A stretch of 64,000 bases of DNA from Aralia elata (GCA_034770075.1 CM068378.1:42250508-42314507); one strand, 5' to 3'; numbered from the stretch's first letter, positions 20,985 through 34,591 are shown. The notes: generated by a model not told the origin, from the sequence alone. A program made the numbers and translations.

Positions 20985-23900
20985 TGATAGGTTATAAACC
21001 TTAGGTAAGAGTACCTTAGGCTATAATCATAGAGAGAATGATGAGGATGGTAAGAAATAAACTCGGATAGAGTTTAAGTAATAAAAGATGAATTTAGAAA
21101 ATTCATGATTAAGTAAAGAAGAAGATAAAGATATGTGTAAGATTAGAAGAAAATATAGAGGATTATCCGAAAGAGGATCTTGGAGAGATATAAATAAAAG
21201 AAAAGGGTCATGAAGTACCTGTCACGCCCCCAAATTCGGGTCCCTTAAACCTCGGGTCTGGTGCATTACTATACAACCTTAATTTCAATATATACAATCT
21301 TTATTCATAAATTAATGAACACAACCTCGCTTTGATACCAATTAATACACCAACTTATTCCATTCCAGAATCTGTAACCTTTACAATCTATTATTCCATT
21401 TGTAAATCGTCTTGATCTCATTTATACATCTCAAGTTATAAATAATATGTTTCTTTTTGATACACTGATTGTAAATATTCATGATCTCAGAATCAGATTT
21501 AATTATCATTCCATACATAGTTCACTGACTACGCAATTGCAAATATCATATTTAACGTTCATCTAACATAGCTAGGTACTATACAAACAACTTCAATCAC
21601 TATTTCTTCTTTTTCCTTTGTCTATCCTGAATCCTTCGGTCCGCTCTGGTGTAGCTGAAAATAATTATTTATAGCAAGAGTAAGCAACTACGTTGCCCAG
21701 CAAGTTTAACAGTTATCACATAACACATAATTCACATTTTAAACATACTTTATTCCCTTCATACTTTGCATTTATAATTGCTTCCTGTTTTTCATACTTG
21801 ACATATATTCATGTCTCATGCTTATCATGCTTTGCATTTAAATATGCTTCATAAAATTAATCCATAAGGTTCATATATAATATTTCATTTTAAACCATCA
21901 ATTAAGTATCAACAACATTTAACAAATAGTTGCACAAAATACAGATTAAAACACGTTCACATGAATTCCACATATCACCTAAGTTTGCACATAACATATA
22001 AACACAAGTTCTGAAAAACTTGCATGAACCGACGTTCGTCATCTACATAATTCACATATATAATTCCTTCATTCAATCAATAATCTACATTATCCATAAG
22101 TATTTACTTTGGTTAAGCTTAATCGTTATCCTTGAATAATAACCGTCGGTAATTATCGTAATGTAACCCGATAATCATTCTCCCGACTTAATACAAACAT
22201 AATCGTTCCCTCACATTATACTTATAATATTTTCATAAAAATATACACTTGACAACCATATAGACTCACCTGTCACATATGAGCATATTCTAGTTGGTAG
22301 AAATTATTTCGGTAATTCCCAACTTTACGGTAATTAATAGTTTTTTAATCCGTTGGAAGCCTAATTCCCCCATTAAACCTCCTTAACCATTTTATTATTT
22401 TTTTTCTTCTCTGGCCACACATATATACATGTATTCCATATATAAAAATAATTTTTCTGGAATTTTTCCTTTTTATTAAGTATTTTTCAAAAAGCCATTT
22501 TGAGTTCGTAACTTGTCAAAATTAACTATATCGTGCTCAACTCCAAAAATTCTCAACTCTTGTAAGAATCTTATACCTGTTAACATGAAATTTCAGTTTA
22601 AATTTTGTGGTCATCCGAGTTATAGAACTCAAGTTATGATAGTTTTCATCTTTAAATCCCTAGTTTTTGTTTTGGCCATAACTCTCTCATCCGAAGTCGG
22701 AATTTGACCATCTTTGGACAAGGACTACATAAGACCATCTAGTTTTACTCCCCCAAAGGTCAAAATTTATTTCAATGTCTAGGTAGGCCAAACAGTGCAC
22801 GGAAGGGACTGGTCAGTGAGATTGGCCAGTTTTTCGGATCTGGACTGGTTTGGTAGAATTTGTCCCCACGAATATCTACAACATATTTTTCAAAAATTTT
22901 AATTGAAGTGTTTAGAGGACTCCCATATTTAACTCTAGAATTTGACCACACTCAAAAATTCATTATAGGCTAGGAGTTATGCTTGTCCAAATTTTAGGTT
23001 CCGTTTTCCCGAAAAACAGTTTTTTTAGCTTTTATGTTTACTAAGAAAACTTTCATGATCTCTTGGTTTATCAAGAATTAGCCCACATAAACCGACATAA
23101 TACATCCTAATCCTTGTTATACTCAAGGATCCACCATGATCCATCATCAATTTCATCAAACTGCCACAACACCACATTTTACAAAGCTTAAAAGAAAAGA
23201 ATTGGAAACTAGAGTTTTGTTTTTACCTTCTTGATGTTTCTTTATTCCTTGTTCTTGGTTAGCTTATGGATGACCAAAGCTTGATCTTCCTCTTCCTCCT
23301 CTTCTCTTTCATCTGTGGGTTCCTCTCTCTCTCTCTCTTTTTTTCTTTTCTTTTTTTCTTAGCAACAAAGGAAATGTCTAGGTGTTAGGAGAAAAAAGAT
23401 GATAGTTTGCTTATATTCAGCAAAATTTGCTAAGTTTATAAGTTGGTCATCCAACTAAAGTCTTTTCTAGTCATTCCCCTCAACTTCCCAAATTCTCACT
23501 AACCACTCCTTGGTCATCTACCAACTAACTCAACCACACCTAAATTAAACTAACCTAGGTTAGTTATCATCATTTCAAACCAATATTTTCAAACTTACAT
23601 TATAATGCTTACTTGTAAATCCTTCCTACCCCTTGGACTTCAAGGACCGGGTACTTTCCCCCAATTTACTGGAAATCTAGCAGATTTCAACCATATGGGT
23701 CCCGTGTTATCGCCTCGTTTTGCGTACTTAATTCCGTCTTTGACTTTTTGACCCAAAAAATCAAAATTTCATGTTTATAGTCATTTCCTACTAAAGTCGA
23801 CACTCCAAACGTCACGAGAATATCCGTTTCTTCAAATTCATCTCCGAATTCTGAGTTTGATTTTTCTCCGCAAAAGTTAACCGTTAACTTTGACCAAAAA

Positions 23901-26653
23901 GTTAACCCCGACAGATTTTGTGTTTAGAATCTATTCTGACTAATTTCAACGTTTCGGACTTAACTGAGTAGTCCGTGTTTCCAAATTCAATTTGAACTTC
24001 AAATTTGAGTCTTGAACTACATAGTTCCCTTATTGACATTTCTACGGCTGAATCTTTTAAATCGCATACTCGCACATATTCATCAACATGCATATATATA
24101 TATATATATACACACAAACACAATATACACCACATCCTTTACACATGAAAATTTTCAAAGGAAATTCTTTTTATTAACACATTCTTACATGATCCTCTTA
24201 GTTATTACATTTTTCTCTCTTTTTAAGGATTGTTTTTCCAAAACCACTATTACCGTAACATTCTAATTGGGTTTACTTCCCACTTTCACATAATCTTTTT
24301 ATCGAACACTTAATCGAATTATCTTAACATAGGTATTACCTTACTACCTCTTTCATTTATCTTTCCCTATCCAGTTCATGGATGAAAATTTATTCTTAGC
24401 CCAAGTCTCATCTGACTTGCTTCGGCTCATGATTAACTGCTTATTCTCAAGTATTAACATCTTAATCAACATATCTTATAAACTCGTACATAAACTTTAT
24501 CTTTTAATACTCTTTCATTTTCATCATAATACATCATATTCTCATATAATCATAATCTTTCATACCTTCGTCTTTTCATTTATTATTTCTTATAATTATC
24601 TCTTACCTCCTTTGTCATTCATAATATGTCAATCATTTGCGTTTAATTCTCTTTATTCACGTTCAACCATAATAACTTATACCTTATTATCAACTAATTG
24701 TCTATCGAGTCACTAAAACACCTTGCTTTAATGACCGATCTCCTGACCTCTCTTCATAACCTCCTTAGAGCATTTTGCACCACAGTCTCTCAACCATATC
24801 TGTTATTCCTGACACATAGATTCTATTAACATATTTAATCATTTCTCTACTCTAATCTAGGATTTAAACTCTAACCTTTATTTTATTATTCAAGACCTTA
24901 TTTACAAGTCTTTTAAATATCTGGGATATCACAGCACTTGACTCCAGGAATGTAGATGATAAGAGATATCTTATGATAAAATATTCGAGGAGCAAAAAGA
25001 ATGTTGTTAGGTCGTAAATTGATCTACAGTAGATGTTTAAAGAGAAACTCGTAAAGAGTTGTGAATAATAAAAAATGGATATAGAAAATTCATAATAAGC
25101 AAAGAGGAAGTTATAGATTTGTTGGATTTTAATTGAGGACTCATGTTAGTGGCTGAGTTGAACAAACCTTTGTATAGGCAGGGAATTTGTGTTTGGTTTA
25201 GCAACCACTTAGCTTCCTATATTGATAATTACTGAAATCGTGTGTCCCGTTATCCATTATATATACGGTGAGAAGGTGATTCTTTTTTCCTATGTATATA
25301 TGATAGTTAGGATTGAGGAATGTTAAGGTTAGATGTGACTTCTTAAAACTCATACTTATGGTAAGTACATAAGTCATAATCGTATGGTAAGTTTTTGAGC
25401 CCCTGGGCGTATAGACAGTTCTTGATTCGTTCTTCAACTCATATTATTGTGACAAGTTCCTGAACTTATAATGTGTGGTAAGTTTGATGAACAGTGTTAT
25501 GGTCTAGATTAGAAGAAAGGTCATAGGGTGAGATCTAAGAATTCTCTGTGATTGGTAAACATTAGTACAATCAAAAAATGAATAGAGTTATTAGATATAG
25601 GAAGAATGAAAGAAATTGGAGATGCTTGAAAATTGTGGGTATTCCAAATTTTCTAACTATGCTAGATCTTAAAATTGTGCATGTATTCGCACTTATGTGC
25701 CTTTAAAAAGATTTGTTCAATGATTGAACTGTTAAATTTTTAAAAGTTCTGTTGTACATATGTCTATGCTAATTGTTTCGGCTAGGCCAAATTGATTTGA
25801 AAACATCAAAATATATTTTTAAAATTGTCAACGCACCATTTAAACATGGTGTGAATATGACAGATGATGGAATCATCAACGCACTATTACATGATATGAT
25901 CTGAGGAAGTCATAAAATGATTTTCAGTATTTTGAATTGTTTAAAGAAGAGTCGATGCCATTTATTTCTGGTAGACACCTTTTATAAGAAATGATGAAAT
26001 TTGAAAGTTGATTAAAATCTTCCAAGCCAAATTGTTCTGGTACAGAATCTTATGCTAAGTTTGAGGTAAACAACTCTACTATTGGGGATATTTTTTTAGT
26101 CGGGAGTATCCGACAAGGCACCAATGGTGTCACAAACAAAAAACACTAAATAGTCATCTATTAATATGTTATGCACAACATAATGGTACGATAGGAGGAC
26201 CCCCTTAAGTACTTGTAGAGAGTATTTTTAGTCTTTATGATTATTAAATATTCTATCGGTTTACAGTGTGAAGTATTAGGTTGAAGTATTGTAATACCTT
26301 TTTGAAAAAGATAAAAAAGTTCACGGTCTTTTATGATCCCTCAGCATGATATAAAAAGTTTTCTTAAAGTAAACTTTTTATTTCCTAGTTATTCATACTG
26401 CTTCACAATTATTCAACAATTGTGAAGACCTCTGAATGTTTAGAAGGTGTGAACTCCTTAAAGAGTAGTCATTGTAAGATGTGATGATAGAAGATATTCT
26501 CATAGGAGGAAAGAGTAGGGTACTCATTAGTTGAGAAGGCAATCAGATATGAGTAGATAAAGGTTAAATTGAAAACTTATTTTTGGTGAATAGAATGAGC
26601 AGAAATTAGTATGCTGTAATTTTGAGGACAAAATTCTTAGAAAAAGGGGTGAA
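20985..26653 (+). mobile_element. G3 internal region, non-coding, interrupted by G4
   Basis: Without G4 the internal region is about 1.95 kb (20985-21219 and 24934-26653). I see no gag, protease, RT or integrase. Two segments on either side of G4 resemble each other: near 21058-21115 and 25024-25095 both read like AACTCG, AGAGTT, ATAGAAAATTCAT. The end carries AATTTTGAGGACAAAATTC and a purine tract (AAAAAGGGGTGAA, 26641-26653), as in gypsy elements. It looks like a non-autonomous derivative. Confidence 0.65.
21220..24933 (-). mobile_element. G4 solo LTR (3.7 kb gypsy), minus strand
   Basis: On the minus strand it runs from TGTGATATCCCAGA (24933) to ...GGGGGCGTGACA (21220). No primer site or internal region is attached, so it is a solo LTR. 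The flanks GTACC (21215-21219) and GCACT (24934-24938) match at three of five positions, a decayed or uncertain target duplication. A CT-rich stretch (about 23310-23350) precedes a minus-strand TATA-like GAATATAAGC near 23408-23418. A TA/CA microsatellite lies at 24092-24116. The open frames inside show no protein family. Confidence 0.75.
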
Positions 26654-26968
26654 TGTGAGAGATAATGAGAAATTAAGGGGCGAAAGTAGGAAATGTTAGG
26701 ATATTAGATGATGATGAAGATGAAGGTTAAAAAACCTGGGATAATGTAAGACGGGTATGGTAAATATTATATTATATTATTGACCAATGTTGTGGATGTT
26801 AAGAAAGATGTAAAGATTACGATTCGGGAATAGAAAGATGTTGTAAAGTTTTATTTAAATGAGACTTTATCAATTATTTATGTTATTTAATGATGAGTTA
26901 TAGTTAGTTGTGTTATACTGTGAGTACCATACCCGAGGTTAAGGTAACTCGAATTTGGGGGCGTCACG
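26654..26968 (+). mobile_element. G3 3' LTR (315 bp)
   Basis: It starts TGTGAGAGATAATG after the purine tract and ends ...GGGGGCGTCACG, where the last A of the family end is changed. The following sequence is in frame with the G5 pseudogene, so G3 inserted into G5. Confidence 0.8.
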
Positions 26969-27022
26969 TCACCAGGCACGAAACTGCCCAAAGAAGGGAA
27001 CAGAAGTAAAGGAGGTAGTAGG

Positions 27023-27055
<33 letters not shown>

Positions 27056-29215
27056 AAACCAATGATAACCAAGCCGACAACACCAGATCGACCAATAGCA
27101 GGGACCTTCAATATGACAGTCAAGGATGCAGTTGCATCAAGGGACGTAGTGTTAGTTATCATTCTAGTAAATTGCAAAAATGCTTATGTACTAATTGATT
27201 CTGGAGCTACATGTTCGTTTGTGTCACATAAATTTGCAAACCGATTAAGTTTACCCTATGAACCGTAAGAATTTCCTTTGAACATCGAACAAAGAAATAA
27301 TCCATGTTAGATATGTACATAAAAATTATTGCATAGAGATTAGGGGACATAAATTCTTGATAGATCTAATCCTTGTTCAATTGGGAGAATTTGATGTGAT
27401 GTTAGGGATGGACTGGTTGAATAACCATGGAGCCATTATTGATTGTCATAGTAAGTGTGTGAACCTTCAGACTCCAAATTAGGTAAAGGTGGTGTTTCAT
27501 GGGAATCGGTCACCTAGACAGTCTTGTTGTTTTTCAAGGATGCAAGCCAAAAGGCTACTTAAAAAAGGATGTGCAGGGTATTTAGCTTACATAGTAGATA
27601 CCCATCGAGTGGAGCCAGATTTAAGTCAGATGCCTGTAGTGAAAGAATTTACAGATGTATTCCCAGATGAACTTCCTGGTATTCCTCTAGATAGATAGGT
27701 TGTATTTGTGATTGATGTGGTCCCTAAAACAGTGCCAATTTCAAAGGCTCTATACAGGATGACACCGGTGGAAATGAAGGAGTTGATGGTACAACAACAA
27801 GTGCTGTTGGATAAGAAATTTATTCAACCGAGTGTCTCACCCTAGGGAGCACCAGTACTGTTTGTCAAAAACGAAGGACGGATCACTGAGATTATGTACT
27901 AAAAAGAGTTGAATAAGGTGACTATCAAGAATAAATACCCCTTACCAAAAATTGAGGATATGATCGACCAATTGAAGGGAGCGAAATATTTTTAAAAGAT
28001 TAATTTGTGGTTAGGATACCATCAATTGAAGGTGAGAAGTGAAGATGTGCCTAAGACGGCATTTAGAGCTCATTATGGCTATTACGAGTTCCTCATGATG
28101 CTATTTGGTTTGATAAACTCTCTGGTAGCATTTATAGATCTGATGGATAGAGTTTTTAAGAATATTTGGATAAATTTGTTATGGTATTCATCGATAACAT
28201 TTTGATTTATTCAAAAATAAAGGAGGAGCATAAAGAACACTTAAGATTAGTATTGGAGACTTTGAGAAAAGAGAAATTGTATGTGAAGTTTTTCAAGTGT
28301 GAATTTTGGCTGGAGAGAGTACAATTCTTAGGGCATGCGATTGATAAGGACGGAATTTCTGTAGACCCGATGAAAGTGAAAGTTTTAATAAATTGGGAAT
28401 AACCGAAAATCCCAACAGAAATTAGAAGTTACTTAGGGTTAGCGGGATACTATCAGAGATTCATTCAGGATTTTTCAAAGATAGCAGGACCGCTGACGAA
28501 TTTGACTAGGAAGAATGTGAAATTCGTGTGGATGGAGAAGTACGAAGAATGTTTCCAAGAGTTGAAAAAGAGATTGAGTATAGCCCCAGTGTTGTCACTA
28601 CCAGATAATACTAGTAATTTTGCGGTTTATAGTGATGCCTCACATAGAGGGTTAGGTTGTGTTCTGTTGCAGCATGGGAAGGTGATTGCTTACGCATTAC
28701 TGCAGTTGAAAGATTATGAAAGGAAATACCCTATTCATGATCTAGAATTAGCAGCAATAGTTTTTGCCCTAAAAATCTAGAGACATTATTTCTATGGAGA
28801 GAAGTGTGAGATTTACATAGACCACAAGAGTTTAAAATATATTTTTACACATAATGAGTTAAATATGAGGCAAACCAGGTGGCTAGAATTGTTAAAGGAT
28901 TATGATTGCACAATCCTTTATCATCCAGGGAAAGCCAATGTCATGGCAGATGCCTTAAGTAGAAAGAACCGTGAGAAGTTGATGATGTTGACCATTCAGG
29001 AGGAATTAATAAAAGAATTTGAGAAGCTAGAGATAGAAGTAAAATGTCTGAATAAGTCAGAAGAACAGTTATATGTGATGAAAGTTCGTCCAACTTTATT
29101 GGACAAAGTTAAGGAGTTATAAGAGAAGGATGAAGAAGGTGAGAGAATAAAAAGGCGAATAGCGGGGAAAAAGATGAAAATTCTAATATGGAGTGGTGCG
29201 ATTTGAAGATAGAAT
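26969..29215 (+). pseudogene. G5 Ty3/gypsy pol pseudogene (gag end, protease, RT, RNase H)
   Basis: The frame opens with the end of gag, including a poly-asparagine run coded by (AAC)n at 27023-27055. The protease follows, with LIDSGATCSF near 27197-27226. RT pieces include FPDELPGIPL (near 27660) and, near 28185-28210, FIDNILIYS, where the second aspartate of the usual (Y/F)xDD is asparagine. RNase H is seen at 28600-28960 (YSDASHRGLGCVL, HPGKANVMADALSR). Stops occur at about 27266, 27481, 27697, 27844, 27900, 27993, 28400, 28778 and 29120, and there is a frameshift near 28170-28200. Copia LTR E cuts it at 29215 before integrase. It is an old, inactive chromovirus-type copy. Confidence 0.9.
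27023..27055 (+). repeat. (AAC)n microsatellite
   Basis: About eleven AAC repeats in the gag end of G5 encode a run of asparagine. Confidence 0.9.
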
Positions 29216-29322
29216 TGAAAGTAGTATGCACACAAGCCAATCATATTTGATATGATGTAGTATATACTTTGTAATCTTATTCATTTATTAATAAAAGAAT
29301 TGATTTTCTTAAAAGGCATTTT

Positions 29323-31135
29323 TGATGAGTGTGTTTTATACACACAATTTGGGTACTTTTGGTCTTGATAATTTGTAAGTCTTTGGGTACTTTATGTAGT
29401 TTTATTGTATTTTTATCTTATTTTTAGATATTGTGGTTTTATATTGCTTATATATGTTTAGTATTGTTTTTTATGCATTTTCATTGTGTTTGTAGGAATT
29501 GAAATAAAGACCGCTCGGATCGTTGTTCATAATGCCGTATTTGGTTATCCGTGGTTGGCGTGTTTTATTTTGGAAATTAGTGTTTGGCGACGCTCGGTAT
29601 GGAAGTTGATGATATTTGCGCTTTGGGTGTGGTCGGCGTCGATCAAGCCACAAGAGTGCTGACATAGGCACCAGCTGCAGCAGGCTACGGAGGCCTCCGC
29701 GCTGACCATGGAGGCTGCGCCAGGGCATACAAGGAGTTTACAACCGGCCACGGAGGCCTCCGTGCTCGCGCGGAGGCTGCGCCAATCTGCTGAGTGCGAT
29801 TCCAGCTGGCTTTTTGGTGCGATTTGAGCGGATTTTTTGACCCAAGATCTGATGTTTGGCTGGGGTTTTCATGGAGTCACTATATAATATCTCATTGGGC
29901 TTCATGTTTGATAATTAGGGATTGGGAGGCTATACTAAAACATCAATTTGAGAGCAAAAGTGCTGCAATATAAGGAAAAAACTCAGCACAAACCAAAGAA
30001 CCAAGAAGGAAAGGATTGTCAAGGCATATCTAGACCTTAGGAGGCTGCACATACATCATCAAGAAGAGCTTGAGGGCTGCAATTCAAGAAAATTCCAGCA
30101 ACAAGCTAAGGAGCAAAAAGAGAAACGAATGCCAAATGAAGAGAAAAAGCTAGAGATTGTCATCAACCAAGCAAGCAACATATGAATATCTTCTAAATGG
30201 GTTTTATCATCTCTTGTTTTCCTTTGAATTTGTATTCCTATTTTATGATGAACACCATGTGTTTGATGTTTTGCTTAGCTACCATGAACTAAAGCTTGTA
30301 TTCTAAGATTTCAATGGAACCCAACACATAGTTCGAATTGACTTTTCTCTCTTTGTTATTAATTACTCATTTGTGAATTGATTATCATAATTTATGCTTT
30401 GTTTCTTAATTGCCTAGATAGTAATTACCGTGGGAACCTATATGACCTTGACGAACGGATTATAGTGTTTAGACCTTGTTATGATATCATGCGAAAGTTA
30501 AAGATTGTTGTGGGTTATTAATTGAGATTAAGTGACGTGTGTCTTACTGATTATCCTCAATGATAGGTAACTTGATAGTATTTAGGATAGACATATACCT
30601 AGATACCGTGTGCAACCAATGGAGAATCTATTCTTAATGACTTCCTATGTGAAAGTTGGTAATTAAAGGGACGATAAATGAGATTTAGTGACACGTGTCT
30701 TGTTATTGTTCTTGAAATTGGTCTCTTGATAGTGTGTAGGATAGACATATACCTACATGCCGCATTAGGAAGATTCGAATTTGACCATCGACAGAGGCTT
30801 ATAAGTAGCTTTGATTTCTCAGTTGGCAATTCTATGTTGTTAATTAATTCAAATGAGAGAGTTAGGATATCAAATGAAGTGTTAGGGAAAATTGCAATCT
30901 TAGACTTGTTAATATTAGAGTTTAATTATCTTTTACTTGATTATTATTATCTTAGTCACTACCAACAACAAAAATACCAAATCATCATTTGTCTAATTAA
31001 AATCGAGACGATATATAGTTGGTACTTGGGATACACTAGAACAATTCCCTGTGGGTTCGACAACTCTCTTATCATTATATTACTTGTTGACCGCGTATAC
31101 TTGCGCGTATTTTTTGGTTACAAAATCGACCAACA
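29323..31135 (+). mobile_element. T2 solo LTR (1.81 kb, Tat-type)
   Basis: It starts TGATGAGTGTG, ends ...CGACCAACA, and is flanked by a perfect ATTTT duplication (29318-29322 and 31136-31140). It resembles the T1 LTR in the terminal hairpin (GTGTGT/ACACAC, loop TTTAT), in the mid-region (AATTACCGTG, AACGGATTATG-like) and in the 3' end (TTACTTGTTGACC, ACTTGCG). A TATA-like CTATATAATAT is near 29879. The many short frames show no protein. Confidence 0.9.
29686..29783. repeat. GC palindrome units in T2 LTR
   Basis: ACGGAGGCCTCCG occurs at about 29687 and 29749. Each is followed by GGAGGCTGCGCC (29710 and 29772). This is a GC-rich island with a two-unit alternation. Confidence 0.75.
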
Positions 31136-32065
31136 ATTTTTCATTATCTTCATGGTGCTGTTATATTAAATGTGATAAACCCATAGTTTTGAGCAATGCT
31201 TTTAGAATCATGATGATGATCATGCTAATGAGATCTAAATTCTAGATAGCTCACAAACTAAAATCGTTCCTAATCGTTGGATTACTAAAAGGGGGATTAG
31301 TGAATCCGGATAGATTAGTACATACGTTGCTTGCTCTTAAGAAGAGGATGATTGATCTCATAATCATTTGTGTGGAGACACTAAAGTAAGTATGTAGGTG
31401 CTTATTGGAGAATAAGTTCACTGAACGTGACTCGCTAAGGAATACCTAATGGAGTTTTACTCGTCTGTCAATAGAAATTCCTCTAGTGATAGTAGTATTG
31501 TGACGCCCTCAAATTCAGGTACTTGAAACTTGATCTTGGTGCTACACGATACCAATTCTTTGAGCAGAATAATATAAATTTATAAACTTAATATACATAT
31601 CAGAGTTATCTAATCCCCAGGTACAACAACCTTTAAGCATGTTCATTACATGATAGCTAATAAATATTATCATCTTAATAAAGTCTAACTATTACAAATA
31701 ACACCTTATACTTAATCCTTTAGCTTTCCCTTTCCCTTGTCCTTGCTAGAGCCTTCTGGTCGATCACACTTAGCTGAAAACATTTAATTTAAAGCAAGAA
31801 TGAGCATTCGGTTGCTCAGCAAGTAATAACAATTATGATAATGCGCTGAAGAAGTGAATATATTCTTTGAGGACTATTTCTACCACGAATCAATAGTGGT
31901 GAAGTCATTTGAAACCATTCTTAACAACATATCAAGTCATTTTAGGATTTTTGACACAACATACTGACTTTTGAATACTGAGTGGTCAAAAGACCATGAA
32001 CTGTCATTTTTCATTTTTGAAAAGGTTTAAACAGAAATTCATCTGCAAACCGCTCTGGTCTTACT

Positions 32066-32095
32066 GACATGTAGGGTGATCAGCCCCGTTATGTC
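32066..32095 (-). other. GATCAG-loop hairpin in G6 LTR
   Basis: GACAT (32066-32070) pairs with ATGTC (32091-32095) and GGG (32074-32076) with CCC (32084-32086) around TGATCAG. It holds the place of the GTAC/GTAC hairpin of G1, G2 and G7. Confidence 0.6.
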
Positions 32096-33139
32096 CTGTA
32101 TTGATCAATACTATCTTTTGAACGTTAATTGCGTTCACCCTGTTCGCCTTGGGCACAAAAACATATTCCCCATTACGGGTTGTTCATACTCAGTCTGGAG
32201 TCCTAACTAAACAATTCAGTTGGATGACTTTATTATAACCAACATTATTCAACAATACATTTCAAACTATGTCGAGCTGAGTCAAATAGCTTAGATAGTA
32301 TTTAAACCATAAATACGTACCGAAGTTTAATAATATGTAACAAGATTTGTCATATCAAAGAATTTTAAGTTCAAGAGTTCTTGTGTAAATACAGTAGTTT
32401 ATACAAATGGGGACACTTGTATAATAAAAGACAATAATGAGATATTAATAAACAATAATCGAATTGAATAAAATTCCATAATATAAGAATAATTGCATAA
32501 TCGAATCATAGATATCATTACGGATATGAATAATTAACAATAATTATTCACGAGCATGCTTTGAAATTGATAACTCATATTGAGTTAGGAAATAGCATAA
32601 CATATACCGGTTTGCATAAAATAAAAATAGTGCATAAGGTTTAGATACTTGTCTTGATCGCTGTTTACTGCTACACAATATAGCTTAAGCTTTTATCTTT
32701 AATACGAAGTCCTATCATCAATAAAATTATTCTTTTAATTAGAATAATACAACTTAACACATAATACTGCTTATTTGCAATTATTATACAGCTTAAACAC
32801 GTTGTCACATATTCATATCAGTTATTAAAACATTTAAGAACATTTATCAAGTTAAACTATGTCCATTTGGTTTGAGTTCGGCACTATTTCGGTGTCCCGA
32901 TTGCATTATCGGATAATCAACGAGTTTCTTTTTAATGAAACTTTATTCAAGAATTTAAATATTATATTAGATAATTTAATTATCAATTATAACATTTTTC
33001 CACACATTAAAATCATTTATAATGATTTTTCAATCATTAATATCATTTATAATGATTTAAATAATAAATAATTTCATTATCATTAATATTCAAATTATTT
33101 AAAATATTAATGAACTACATGTCAACACATTAAAAGTTA

Positions 33140-33398
33140 CTCCCTCCGTCCCAAATTAATTGCTTTTCTAGGATTTTTTTTAAGTCAAATTGACTATTTT
33201 TAAAATTAATAATTAAGCATATATAAATATATTTCTAAAATTATAAAAATTAAAATTAGTAATAAATTGTATATACTTTCTTTTGGTTATAATATCTTCA
33301 CCTATATGTTAACAAAAATAGTAAAAAGATTAATTTTAAAAATAGTCAATTTGACTTTTAAAAGTCCTAAAAATGCAATTAATTTGGGACGGAGGGAA
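33140..33398. mobile_element. Stowaway-like MITE (259 bp)
   Basis: The left end CTCCCTCCGTCCC and the right end GGGACGGAGGGA are the terminal repeats typical of Stowaway (Tc1/mariner-type) MITEs, with TA on both sides (33138-33139 and 33399-33400). The inverted arms extend far inward, so most of the element can fold on itself. It sits inside one unit of the G6 tandem repeat. Confidence 0.93.
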
Positions 33399-34060
33399 TA
33401 TTTATTATAACTTAAAAATATTTTTAAAACATTATTATCGCTTTTAAATGATTTTTAAAGTATTAAAATCATTTTTAAATAATTACCATTAATATTAAAA
33501 TATTAATGTAATTCATGTCAAATATTAAAAGTTATTAATTATAACTAAAAAATATTTTTAAAACATTTTTATTACCTTTAAATAATTTTTAAAGTATTAA
33601 AATTATTTTTAAATAATTATCTTTAATATTAAAATATTAATGTAATTCATGTCAAATATTTAAAGTTATTAAATATAACTTAAAAATATTTTTTAAACAT
33701 TTTTATTGCCTCTAAATGATTTTTTTTAAAAACATTAAAACCATTTTTAGATAATTAATTTAATATAAATATTAAATAAATTAATTATCATTAACATTAA
33801 ATATTAATGAAATTTCTATTAAAATATTAAAAGTATTTAATATAGCTTAAAATACTTTTTAAAACATTAATATCATTTTTAAATAATTTTTGAAATATTA
33901 AAATCATTTTTATCTAATTTATTTAATATACTTATTAAATAAATTAATTACCATTAATAATTAAATAAATTACATTTTTAATGAAATTTATGTCAAAATA
34001 TTAAAAATTAATTTTTATAACTTAAAATAATTTCTAAAATCATTTTATGAATTTTTTAAT
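33399..34060 (-). repeat. A+T tandem repeats in G6 LTR
   Basis: Units beginning near 33411, 33543, 33678, 33845 and 34019 share CTTAAAAATATTTTTAAAAC, an inverted repeat around AAAGTATTAAAA, and GTCAAATATTAAAAG. Spacing is about 132-174 bp. The partial first unit lies left of the MITE. Confidence 0.75.
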
Positions 34061-34200
34061 ATTTATTTTCTATTTATTTCTATTTATTTAATTAATATAA
34101 TTAATTTTTAATAAAATTGTCGCTAAAGGGCTTTAGCGACAGAAAGCGTCGCTATAGGTGTTCTTCAGCCCATGAAGAACAGCCCAGAATTCAGATTTTG

Positions 34201-34591
34201 TGATCGGTCAACGATGTTTGACCATGAATAACTTTCGATTGAGACATGCTATGATCGTGATTCCACTTCTAGATTGTTAACCTACTAGCATACTACAACT
34301 ACAAAGCTTTAAACACATCAAACTAGTTACAGATCAAGATCTATCGCCTCTGACATTTAACTGTCAGACCATGATTTTAACTTAGTAAATTTTCTGGGTT
34401 TTCCAGAAACAGCTTTCATGATCGGTCAAGGACTTTTGACCTTGAATAACTTTCGATCTAGACATGTTATGATTGTGATTCCACTTGCAGTGTACTAACC
34501 ACATAGCATACTACATATAAAAACCTTTAAACACAACAAATTATTAACAGGTAAAGATCTACGGCGTCTGACATTTGACTGTCAGACCACT
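34201..34591 (-). repeat. 218 bp tandem duplication in G6 LTR
   Basis: The units start TGATCGGTCAA (34201 and 34419) and each ends with the inverted repeat TCTGACA/TGTCAGA. They are moderately diverged. Confidence 0.8.
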
